Positions 42,348 through 49,726 of a stretch of DNA of 64,000 nucleotides are shown here, piece by piece; position 1 is the stretch's first letter; each line of letters starts with the position of its first letter. The notes below the pieces were generated by a model. That model saw only the letters and a list, made by a program, of their open reading frames with translations, was not told where the DNA came from and ran no database searches. The position numbers and the translations under genes were made by a program. This stretch comes from Paenibacillus sp. SZ31 (GTDB taxonomy: Bacteria > Bacillota > Bacilli > Paenibacillales > Paenibacillaceae): NCBI RefSeq assembly GCF_012912005.1, contig NZ_JABBEA010000001.1, positions 1 through 64,000 on the forward strand. The letters are read 5' to 3'.

Positions 42348-43637
42348 TCACAACGCAGTTCGAAAACTTTTGCTAAATAGCAGCATACCTGCTGACATGG
42401 CAAGCATAATACCGAAGACGATAAACAGAACAGGCATGGTCATCCAATCTGCAAGTGCTCCCGAAATCAGGCTTCCAAGTGGTGCAACACTCAAGACAAG
42501 CATACTCTGAAGGGCATACACTCTGCCTAGCATCTCGGAAGGGGTCACTTCCATAAGATAGGTAGCCAGCGGTGTTGTAGCCAGTGGAATCCCCATTCCC
42601 ATCAGTAGACAAAAGGCCGCTGCAACCGGCAGTTGGAAGGACGTCATATAAGCTGGGAGTGCCGTCATGGCATAACTCAGACCCAACATGACAATACCGC
42701 TGATGACCAGCACACTTTTACGATAATTCGCTCCCCTTTGCGTCAACCACACACCACTAAGCAACATACCTCCCACCATCAGCCCACTGAGTAGACTTAA
42801 TCCCCAAGCGCCAGCATGCAGCGTTTCAATGACATACGGTGTACGGAGAACATTGAACGGCATCAGGCAGAAATTAACGAAGGCAAACAGGATGGAGACG
42901 ATTAGCAATAAGGCCTGTTTACGGAGAAAATGAAAGGCTTCCGCCATTTCGGAGAATATACTCTTTTTTTCGGATCGAAGAGAATGTATTTCAGTTGATG
43001 TCTCATTTTCACTGTTAGCAGATGTTGATACTCCAGGGTAGCCTACTCGGCTCATAATTAAAGCACTTAGCGCAAACAACCCCGCATCTACCAAGATCGT
43101 CCATGCAATGCCTATTGAAGCAATGAGTGCACCCGCCACTGCAAGTCCTGCGAGTTCTGCCACTCTGGTTGCGGAAGACGACATGGCATTACCGGAGAGC
43201 AGCATCGATTGGGGAAGCAATCTGGGCACACTGGACACTTCCGCAGGAGTAGTGAAGCATTCCAGCAAAGAGTTCAGAATCGTGATGACAAACAGATGCC
43301 ACACTTCGAGTTGACCCAGTCCGAACAATAGGGCTGTAATCCCAACGAATAAACCGCGACCCGTATTGGTAATCACAATCACTTTTTTGGGAGACATGCG
43401 ATCAACCAAAGCACCGGCGAAAAGACCCAGGAGGATATTAGGTAAGAAATTCACCGCCAGCAACGTACCCATCAACACTTTCGAACCGGTCAGAATATAC
43501 ACCATCCAGCTGTATGCAATCGAATCAATGGAATCACCAAATCTGGATACAACTCTACTGAGCATAAATTGCATATAGGGCCTGATTCGTATTAACTCAC
43601 CTATACCTTGTTTGCCAACTGCTGTACTATCGTTCAT
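42348..43637 (-). CDS. MFS transporter (MFS_3, drug/siderophore exporter-like)
   Basis: 429 residues with about 12 membrane helices. RFGDSIDSIAYSWMVYILTG and GALVDRMSPKKVIVITNTGR (the A motif between helices 2 and 3) place it in the enterobactin-exporter/macrolide-efflux branch. A hydrophilic loop of about 30 residues (SANSENETSTEIHSLRSEKK) separates the two halves. Drug export is likely but the substrate is unknown. GGGAG precedes the ATG. A palindromic operator lies directly upstream. Confidence 0.92.
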   Translation of the reverse strand: MNDSTAVGKQGIGELIRIRPYMQFMLSRVVSRFGDSIDSIAYSWMVYILTGSKVLMGTLLAVNFLPNILLGLFAGALVDRMSPKKVIVITNTGRGLFVGITALLFGLGQLEVWHLFVITILNSLLECFTTPAEVSSVPRLLPQSMLLSGNAMSSSATRVAELAGLAVAGALIASIGIAWTILVDAGLFALSALIMSRVGYPGVSTSANSENETSTEIHSLRSEKKSIFSEMAEAFHFLRKQALLLIVSILFAFVNFCLMPFNVLRTPYVIETLHAGAWGLSLLSGLMVGGMLLSGVWLTQRGANYRKSVLVISGIVMLGLSYAMTALPAYMTSFQLPVAAAFCLLMGMGIPLATTPLATYLMEVTPSEMLGRVYALQSMLVLSVAPLGSLISGALADWMTMPVLFIVFGIMLAMSAGMLLFSKSFRTAL

Positions 43638-43653
43638 GACTTTCCACTCCCTA

Positions 43654-43691
43654 ACGTTAAAATATTTTTCATGTTAATTTTATTTTAACGT
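43654..43691. promoter_or_regulatory. Operator-like palindrome upstream of the MFS gene
   Basis: Perfect 10-base arms ACGTTAAAAT and ATTTTAACGT are separated by 18 bases; a third TTTTAACG copy is at 43727-43734. The site lies within 20 bases of the MFS start. ArsR-type regulators bind such AT-rich dyads, so the nearby winged-helix gene is the obvious partner (inference). Confidence 0.6.
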
Positions 43692-43831
43692 ACATTATGC
43701 AGAAATCAATACCTCCGTGAAAATAATTTTAACGACAATTAAGTAAAGTAAAAAACTCGCTCTTCTTTCAGATGATTCGTAATCAACACAAAGAATTTTT
43801 TAACAACCTTTTTGGACAACCTCTATAACAC

Positions 43832-43857
43832 AAAAAAAACAGACCACATGTGGTCTG
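43832..43857 (-). terminator. Terminator after the barstar gene
   Basis: Minus strand stem CAGACCAC/GTGGTCTG followed by eight T. It ends the barnase-barstar unit. Confidence 0.92.
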
Positions 43858-43899
43858 CTCGGCTGGACGGATTATATTTGAACTGCCTTCATTTTCTGC

Positions 43900-44175
43900 C
43901 TACTTCTCAACAGTTAATTGAAACTCAGACTGCTCAGCCTGTACCTCCAACATCAAATCACGTACCCGGTCTGCTTCATTCCCCAGTCGTTCTTCGCTAA
44001 TTCGGTAGTTGGTCCATTTTAACTCAAGTGGAAGTTCAATCGTACCCGTCAGGCAATCCCACAATGCATCGAGATTACCGCCATAAAAATCCGGCAGAGC
44101 CAGCTTTTCCTTTAATTGATGATGAAGCTCAGCACTACTCGCAAAGTCTTCTCCATCCAGAATCACAATATTCAT
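43900..44175 (-). CDS. Barstar family ribonuclease inhibitor
   Basis: 91 residues. MNIVILDGEDFASSAELHHQ and LALPDFYGGNLDALWDCLTG are the barstar hallmark, with Asp and Trp positions that plug the active site of barnase. It is cytoplasmic and protects the producer from its own ribonuclease. It lies 14 bases after the ribonuclease gene, in the toxin-immunity order known from Bacillus. AGGAAGGGG lies before the ATG. Confidence 0.93.
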   Translation of the reverse strand: MNIVILDGEDFASSAELHHQLKEKLALPDFYGGNLDALWDCLTGTIELPLELKWTNYRISEERLGNEADRVRDLMLEVQAEQSEFQLTVEK

Positions 44176-44189
44176 GACTGCCCCTTCCT

Positions 44190-44630
44190 CTATTTTAAAC
44201 GTGTAAATGATGCATAATGATCTGTCGTTTTGTAGATGAGTCCATCATTGGAATACACAATGCGATCCGAATTACGGAAGCCGGAAGTATAGTTGATATC
44301 CGCTTCGCGCCATGTCCGTCCGTTCGCTGCTGGCAGAAGCCCTTCCCGATTGCCGAATGTGTCTCCGCCGATGCTTTTCCCAGGAGCGACGACAGCCAAG
44401 TTTCCTTGTGAAGCTACCCAGCCGAGTCCTGTTGCCTGTGATTTGGTAATAAAGTTACATGGTAACGTTCCGTTTGCACTCAAATAGTTTGCTACACCCG
44501 TAAACGTATTGATGATGGTACATGTTGCAGCAGATGCCTTCTGCTGTGGGGCTGAAGTGAACTGTGAACCTGTCAAGAAAACGAACGTTAACAACAATGC
44601 CAGTAAAGCGGTTGATAGTAGTTTTTTCAT
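44190..44630 (-). CDS. Barnase-type secreted ribonuclease
   Basis: 146 residues with a Sec signal peptide (MKKLLSTALLALLLTFVFLT). The mature part matches barnase closely: INTFTGVANYL, NFITKSQATGLGWVASQGNL, VAPGKSIGGDTFGNREGLLP, TWREADINYTSGFRNSDRIV and YKTTDHY. Catalytic Glu (in NREG), Arg and the final His (DHY) are present. Two Cys (TCTI and LPCN) that barnase lacks could form a disulfide. The ATG at 44630 follows GGGAGG; it is the first gene of the unit with barstar. Confidence 0.95.
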   Translation of the reverse strand: MKKLLSTALLALLLTFVFLTGSQFTSAPQQKASAATCTIINTFTGVANYLSANGTLPCNFITKSQATGLGWVASQGNLAVVAPGKSIGGDTFGNREGLLPAANGRTWREADINYTSGFRNSDRIVYSNDGLIYKTTDHYASFTRLK

Positions 44631-44829
44631 CAATCCTGCCTCCCGATCCTCATAGTAGATGAACGTTGCCACATATGCATTGTGCAAGCTGTAACTGTCT
44701 AGTTATACGTTCTGCTAGATTATAGTAAACAAGTCATCCCATGACTATTTATATCACATGATTTTGGTATAAATATCAAATGAATACGATTTAATTGTAA
44801 AATATTATAATTCTAACATTTTAAGATAG

Positions 44830-44860
44830 AAAAAAGACTCTCATCCTGAAGATGGAGTCT
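44830..44860 (-). terminator. Terminator after the dehydrogenase gene
   Basis: Minus strand stem AGACTCCATC/GATGAGAGTCT with loop TTCAG followed by TTTTTT. It lies after the Gfo/Idh/MocA gene and upstream of the barnase promoter region. Confidence 0.85.
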
Positions 44861-44896
44861 GCATTTTCTAGTATGTTTGGTCTGGTACGAATTGGT

Positions 44897-45904
44897 CTAA
44901 TCGATCAGCTGCACACGTTGACGAGTTCGCGCCGATTCCAGGCACGCATCAATGACACGCATGTTCTGAATGGTATTTTCCGGACTGAAAGGCAAAGCCT
45001 CTCCTTCAAGTGCAGCTGCTGCGAACGTCTCTACCTGAAGCACATAGGAATTCGATACCGATACACGTTCCTCACGACTGACCGAATCCGTGTGCACAAT
45101 AATCTGAGGTGGAATATCGCTGTTCTCCCAGCCAAACACTTTTGGCAGTTCAATTCGCCCTTCCGTCCCGAGAATCTCCATCTCCGCTCGTCCTGAAGCC
45201 CACATGCCGCAGTCAAAAGTTAAGGCTACCGAATTCGGAAACTCTATTAGTCCCGATGCCATCATATCAACGCCATCATGCTCGTCCGAGAATAGCGCGT
45301 GTACCGTCACCGCTTCCGGTTCCTGTCCCAGATACATCCGGGCGGCCGAGATCGGATACACGCCAAGATCGAATAATGATCCGCCGCCCATCTCTCTTTT
45401 GAACCTTACATTCTCCTTATCATCAGCGGTATTACAAGTAAAGTTGCCATGGATGGCTCTGACGATGCCAATCTCTCCACTAGCTATAATCTCTTGCACA
45501 CGTCTGTGCTTGGGATGATATCGATACATAATCGCTTCTGCAAAAAGAACGCCATGCTGGTGACATACCTCTATCATTTCTGCCGATTCATCTGCATTCA
45601 GGGCTGCTGGTTTCTCGCATAACACGTGTTTGCCGGCCTGTGCAGCTTTGATGGTCCATTCTTTGTGCATATGGTTAGGTAGAGGAATATAGACGGCTTC
45701 AATGTCCGGATCAGAGATGAGTTCTTCGTAACTGCCATACGATCTGGCAATGTCGAGTTCTTCGGCAAGGGTTTCCGCCTTTTCTTTGCTACGGCTGGCA
45801 ATCGCCAGCACCTCACCACGTTCGGACTGCTGGATCGCCGGAATGACTGCATTTTTGGCAATGGTTGACGTACCGAGTACACCCCACTGTAACTGTCTAT
45901 TCAT
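44897..45904 (-). CDS. Gfo/Idh/MocA family oxidoreductase
   Basis: 335 residues. LQWGVLGTSTIAKNAVIPAI is the Rossmann start, HVLCEKPAALNADESAEMIE the EKP catalytic motif and GGSLFDLGVYPISAARMYLG the substrate region, as in trans-1,2-dihydrobenzene-1,2-diol dehydrogenase-like sugar dehydrogenases. The ATG at 45904 follows AAAGGA by eight bases; another six bases earlier overlaps the stop of the RTP-like gene. The two genes are therefore translationally linked although their functions seem unrelated. Confidence 0.9.
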   Translation of the reverse strand: MNRQLQWGVLGTSTIAKNAVIPAIQQSERGEVLAIASRSKEKAETLAEELDIARSYGSYEELISDPDIEAVYIPLPNHMHKEWTIKAAQAGKHVLCEKPAALNADESAEMIEVCHQHGVLFAEAIMYRYHPKHRRVQEIIASGEIGIVRAIHGNFTCNTADDKENVRFKREMGGGSLFDLGVYPISAARMYLGQEPEAVTVHALFSDEHDGVDMMASGLIEFPNSVALTFDCGMWASGRAEMEILGTEGRIELPKVFGWENSDIPPQIIVHTDSVSREERVSVSNSYVLQVETFAAAALEGEALPFSPENTIQNMRVIDACLESARTRQRVQLID

Positions 45905-45906
45905 GC

Positions 45907-46287
45907 TCATCTTCCTTTCGTACCGTAATTGTCCTCTTCTGCCTTGTGTAACATGCCTAGACAACGATCCAGATCTGTTTTGACCTGTTTCTTGTATAAT
46001 TCGGCTTTCTCCGCACCATCATCCGTAAAATGATATAAAACGATTTCCTGAAAATCGACCTTCGGATCGTTACCCTTCAGCTTCTTCGTGCGATAAAATA
46101 CACCCTGCTGTACCAATTCATGTAATGCCCGATATACCTCGCTCTGGGGTGGTACATAACCGTAGTCTTTGAATTCCTGCTTCATCTCCTCCAGCATCTC
46201 GTAACCATATCCCCTGTGCTGTTCAACCATCGTAATCAGATACAGCTTGATAAATGCCCGCTGTGCAATCATAAAAGCCACGTTCAT
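45907..46287 (-). CDS. rtp: Replication terminator protein (RTP) homologue
   Basis: 126 residues, close to the 122 of Bacillus subtilis RTP. AQRAFIKLYLITMVEQHRGY, SEVYRALHELVQQGVFYRTK, QEIVLYHFTD and AELYKKQVKTDLDRC align with RTP (QRAFLKLYMITMTEQ, EVYRSLHELLDDG, LYKKQLKVELDRC) over the whole length. RTP is a winged-helix dimer that binds Ter sites and blocks replication forks moving in one direction. GGAGGGG lies before the ATG at 46287. No clear Bacillus-type Ter site was found in the window, so a PadR-like transcription role remains possible. Confidence 0.82.
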   Translation of the reverse strand: MNVAFMIAQRAFIKLYLITMVEQHRGYGYEMLEEMKQEFKDYGYVPPQSEVYRALHELVQQGVFYRTKKLKGNDPKVDFQEIVLYHFTDDGAEKAELYKKQVKTDLDRCLGMLHKAEEDNYGTKGR

Positions 46288-46493
46288 TCCCCTCCTGTCA
46301 GAACCTATATATCTAGTATTATAAAACTTATGTTCGGGTTCTGCCATCTTTCTCCGCTTTGCCTCCCTTTTATCCATCTTCAAGGAGGGCGAGCAAGAAA
46401 TCGTATGAATACGTACCAACATAGAGGAAGCACGGAAAAAAGTTTTCTGTTGTGAATTTTTCAGGTAATGAAATTTTAATTTTTATTCAAAAG

Positions 46494-46609
46494 AATCAAT
46501 TTCATAATACCTTTAGCTGCTTCAATCAAGGCTGGATATAGATCGAAACGGTTCAATTTGTCTATATCCAGTTACAGAATTTCATTTTTAGTGAGTTATG
46601 AAATTGATT
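46494..46609. repeat. Nested inverted repeats upstream of the RTP-like gene
   Basis: Outer arms AATCAATTTCATAA and TTATGAAATTGATT enclose inner arms CTGGATATAG and CTATATCCAG. Further ATGAAATT or AATTTCAT copies are at 46468 and 46580. The 507-base gap between the RTP-like gene and the acyltransferase stop holds no gene; the rest of it (46288-46493 and 46610-46795) is AT-rich with nothing recognised. Confidence 0.8.
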
Positions 46610-46795
46610 CAAAAGTTTGTTTATTTCAGGATTCAGGGAGTCGTGTAATCCAATTTTAATTACAAGAAAAACTGTGCAAAAGCTGTAATATCTGTGCTCC
46701 TGGGTTTTGTGCTCCTTGTTCCTATACTTCCGTACACATGTACACTTTTGTACAGCTATTGTAAACTATTATGAATTTTTCATATGTTGATGGAT

Positions 46796-47944
46796 TCATT
46801 TGTTACGTGAAGATTTAGGTACGGTTCCCACAATCCATTTGCCCCAGCTTACCCGAGAGATAAGCCATGTCAGTACACAGGATAATGTGAGAGCCAACAA
46901 CCAGGTAATGATCATTCGGACGACAGGGTTCCAGCCCATGGCAACATAAAACAGTTCATCCGGAATATAGCTATACCGCAGCATCAACATATGCATCAGA
47001 TATCCGCCATACGATACACCACCAATCCATCCCAGCAATCGTGTAACCCTAAGGTTACGCAGTTTGCCGGCCAGCTGGTACATGACCATAATCGAAGCAA
47101 TCAGAAAGAGCGCCATATCAGGCCGGATCAGGCTGACCGTGTAGAATGTAATTTTGATTCCCTCCGGCTTCTGAAACTCCAGCATTAATAAATATGTAAA
47201 CCGAAGACCCAGCACGATAAACACCGTCCAATATACCCAGCGTAACCGATGAATCCATTCATTCCAGTGCTGGACAGATAACCCCGCAGCTGCACCAAGC
47301 ACAAAATAAATAAAGAAATAGAGGAAATTACGGTCTGCATACGTTGTAAAAGCATCTGTCAGTACCGGAATATTCAGCCAGCCCATGAATTTGGCAATGT
47401 TGCCTAATTGATCTGCGAGCACCAGATACACAACGCCCGAAATCAGCAGAGCGATCATACGCCCCTTGGCCTCGTAGCGGTTATATACATAACGAATGGC
47501 TCGCAAGAAGAGCGGAAATAACAGATAAAACTGGATCAGCATAATAATGTACCAAAAGTGTGAAGTTGTTTTGCCAGTAATCAGCTTCAGGCCTAAGTCT
47601 GGGATGTCATTCCATCCAAATCCCGTCCAGCCCCGTGGTGCTAGTGTAAAGTAAATAAGTGACCAGATGAGATAAGGCACGATGACGTCGGTTACTCTTT
47701 TTCTCATAAACTTGCCGTAATGCAGCTTGTCTCCCGTGTTATAAAAAAGTACCATTCCTGTTATGAATATGAACAAAGGAACTGCAAATTTGGAGAGCAT
47801 CAGCAGTATGGCCAATAACACGCCATCCTCCAGTTTCGTTTCCGGTACCAGAGAGTAATGTGCGATGGAATGCTGGAGAACCACTGCTGCAAAAGCCAGT
47901 CCCCTTAAGCTCTCGATTTCTGTAATTCGTTCTCTGCGAGGCAT
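46796..47944 (-). CDS. Acyltransferase family 3 membrane protein
   Basis: 382 residues with about ten membrane helices. RITEIESLRGLAFAAVVLQH carries the catalytic His of the family 3 (OafA/WecH-like) acyltransferases, and RKRVTDVIVPYLIWSLIYFT the conserved Arg. SHFWYIIMLIQFYLLFPLFL is also typical. It would O-acetylate a cell-wall or exopolysaccharide sugar. AAAGGA precedes the ATG. It is transcribed divergently from the DUF202 gene. Confidence 0.9.
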   Translation of the reverse strand: MPRRERITEIESLRGLAFAAVVLQHSIAHYSLVPETKLEDGVLLAILLMLSKFAVPLFIFITGMVLFYNTGDKLHYGKFMRKRVTDVIVPYLIWSLIYFTLAPRGWTGFGWNDIPDLGLKLITGKTTSHFWYIIMLIQFYLLFPLFLRAIRYVYNRYEAKGRMIALLISGVVYLVLADQLGNIAKFMGWLNIPVLTDAFTTYADRNFLYFFIYFVLGAAAGLSVQHWNEWIHRLRWVYWTVFIVLGLRFTYLLMLEFQKPEGIKITFYTVSLIRPDMALFLIASIMVMYQLAGKLRNLRVTRLLGWIGGVSYGGYLMHMLMLRYSYIPDELFYVAMGWNPVVRMIITWLLALTLSCVLTWLISRVSWGKWIVGTVPKSSRNK

Positions 47945-48007
47945 ACATTCAGCCGTCCTTTCTTGGTTTTACGATAAGAGATATAATGAAATGAAGCCGT
48001 ATATCTG

Positions 48008-48409
48008 ATGAACGGGGTGATTCACATTTCTATAGCTGACAAGGACATCGCCACGATCGACTCCAAATATGTTCAGCAGCATCTGGCTAACGAACGAACC
48101 TTTCTGGCCTGGGTTCGCACCGGCATTGCCATGGCGGGTATTGGTTTTCTTGCTGCCGGATTTGGCTTTAACTCCTCGGCGTATGATCGTCTTGCACACA
48201 TTGCCGCAATCATTACAGGTATCACTTCTCTGGTTGGCGGCATATCCATCATTGTGTATTCGGCAGCAGCCTATCATCGGAAGCGTACACAAATCAATGA
48301 GCAAACGTATCAGGCGTCGACCGGATTAATTCGTTTTCTGACCATGATGCTACTGGTGATTGGGCTCGCTTTGGCTGTACTGCTCTATGTATTGTTATTC
48401 CCTGCCTGA
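48008..48409 (+). CDS. DUF202 (YidH) family membrane protein
   Basis: 133 residues. HLANERTFLAWVRTGIAMAG is the diagnostic DUF202 motif, with three membrane helices (about 38-55, 68-85 and 105-130). Function is unknown; YidH-type proteins are inner-membrane proteins. The ATG at 48008 lacks a clear ribosome site; GGGGTG lies within the reading frame, so the true start may be slightly later. Confidence 0.87.
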   Translation: MNGVIHISIADKDIATIDSKYVQQHLANERTFLAWVRTGIAMAGIGFLAAGFGFNSSAYDRLAHIAAIITGITSLVGGISIIVYSAAAYHRKRTQINEQTYQASTGLIRFLTMMLLVIGLALAVLLYVLLFPA

Positions 48410-48461
48410 CTGGGTAAAAACACCATTCGCCATTATTGATGCCCAAATGTCACACAGGGAC

Positions 48462-48491
48462 AAAAGCCGGCTTCCCTTAAGGAAACCGGCT
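48462..48491 (-). terminator. Terminator after the general stress protein gene
   Basis: Minus strand stem AGCCGGTTTCC/GGAAGCCGGCT with a TTAA loop, followed by TTTG. The T-run is short. Confidence 0.65.
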
Positions 48492-48581
48492 AATGACCAT
48501 CTGGTGGATCATATATGTCATTCCATTTACAGGTATTATGTCATTGAGTTCTATTACATATCAACCGAATCTGTGAAACGA

Positions 48582-49184
48582 TTACAGGAATGTATTGTTA
48601 CCGAATCGCGTTGCCTTGTTTTGGGCTTCCAATCTGCGTTCTTCCATATCCAGGTCCGGGCGTTCGGCAGCCACATCTCCGCCATGGACTTGGGCTCTCT
48701 CCCGATTATACTGGCTGTTGCTGCTGAACACATCATACACATCCGTGTCCCGATCCGTAGAGTCTACGAGCAACAGGATTTTGCCATTCTGTACATACTC
48801 CTCATACTGTTTGGCATCCTCTTCCGGAATACCGAGACCAACCAGTCCACCCACCAATCCGCCAGCTCCTGCACCCACAGCTGCACCGGTAAATGCTGCT
48901 GCGATAGGGCCTGCGGCAAGAATTGGTCCTATGCCGGGTATGGCCAGTGCACCGATACCTGCGAGCAGGCCGGCTACCCCACCAAGTACACCACCTGTTG
49001 CTGCACCCGCAGCCACGCCTTCAGGGGCTTTCGTACCCGTCTCTTCCCGAATCGCCTTCAGTTCATCCCGATCCTGCGTAACAACAGAGATTTCGTCTGA
49101 AGTGAATCCTTGTGCTTTCAGACCCTCGATAGCCTGAGATGCTTCACGTTCTGTATTAAACACACCTACGATTTTCTTCTGCAT
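48582..49184 (-). CDS. General stress protein (YflT/17M-type)
   Basis: 200 residues. QKKIVGVFNTEREASQAIEG and LKAQGFTSDEISVVTQDRDE match the heat-induced stress protein YflT domain. A Gly/Ala-rich hydrophobic middle (GVAAGAATGGVLGGVAGLLA) could insert in the membrane, and the C-terminal tail is charged (YNRERAQVHGGDVAAERPDL). GAGGAGGG lies before the ATG. A promoter of the sigma-B pattern lies 42 bases upstream, in keeping with stress control. Confidence 0.87.
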   Translation of the reverse strand: MQKKIVGVFNTEREASQAIEGLKAQGFTSDEISVVTQDRDELKAIREETGTKAPEGVAAGAATGGVLGGVAGLLAGIGALAIPGIGPILAAGPIAAAFTGAAVGAGAGGLVGGLVGLGIPEEDAKQYEEYVQNGKILLLVDSTDRDTDVYDVFSSNSQYNRERAQVHGGDVAAERPDLDMEERRLEAQNKATRFGNNTFL

Positions 49185-49225
49185 AGTGAATCCCTCCTCA
49201 TCTTATTGAGTGGTTCGCTATGTTA

Positions 49226-49250
49226 TTACCCGCCTTGTTTTCTTTCAAAC
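49226..49250 (-). promoter_or_regulatory. Sigma-B-like promoter of the stress protein gene
   Basis: Minus strand GTTTGA, 13 bases, then GGGTAA. This is close to the Bacillus sigma-B pattern GTTTAA-N12-15-GGGTAT and is correctly spaced before a stress gene. It may be used by another stress sigma factor if sigma-B is absent. Confidence 0.6.
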
Positions 49251-49444
49251 GCTTGCAAGTCAATATAATATGTGTGGATATCAATTAATTGCTGAGTTTC
49301 ATTCCTTTTCATGCCTCATCAGGATGTGCCTTCAAACTCAGGCATGTGATACATTTTCAGGCATGCTCTACGTTGAAGGACGTGGGCGTCCAAACATCTT
49401 GAAGTATAGGCTGGCTGATCCTGGTGAATTATCCAGACGATTTT

Positions 49445-49589
49445 CTAAGGAACCGAGGACGTCTGATTTAGCCTTCGGGTCCTCATTTTATTTTGTAAGG
49501 AACCTGAGACACGTTATTTACCAAAATCACCTGACGAACACGCTGTTAACGGCTGGGTTTTCCAAAATAGCGTGTTTCAGATTCCTTAG
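49445..49589. repeat. Intergenic repeat with TAAGGAACCTGAGACACG motif
   Basis: Three related copies: CTAAGGAACCGAGGACGTCT (49445), GTAAGGAACCTGAGACACGT (49495), and an inverted copy whose complement is CTAAGGAATCTGAAACACGC (49570-49589). Copies two and three form an imperfect inverted repeat of about 24-base arms. The surrounding 541-base gap (49185-49726) contains no believable gene apart from the stress promoter. Confidence 0.75.
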
Positions 49590-49726
49590 ATTTCTGCGGA
49601 CGCTTCAAATCGCTGAATAAGACGTCACAGGTTCGTTAGCGCTCCCGCTGTTCAGCAGAGTCTGTGCCTGATGAAGCTCCCTTGGGAAACCACATAGTTG
49701 ATATCTGAAAAAACGAAGTCATCGAG

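Noticed and set aside
46423..46795. Search for a Bacillus-type Ter site (CTATGTACYAAAT) next to the RTP-like gene
   Set aside because: No sequence close to the consensus was found by eye.
49210..49620. A 136-codon plus-strand open frame in the gap before hrpB
   Set aside because: It runs through the dispersed repeat, has odd composition and no ribosome site. Treated as chance.
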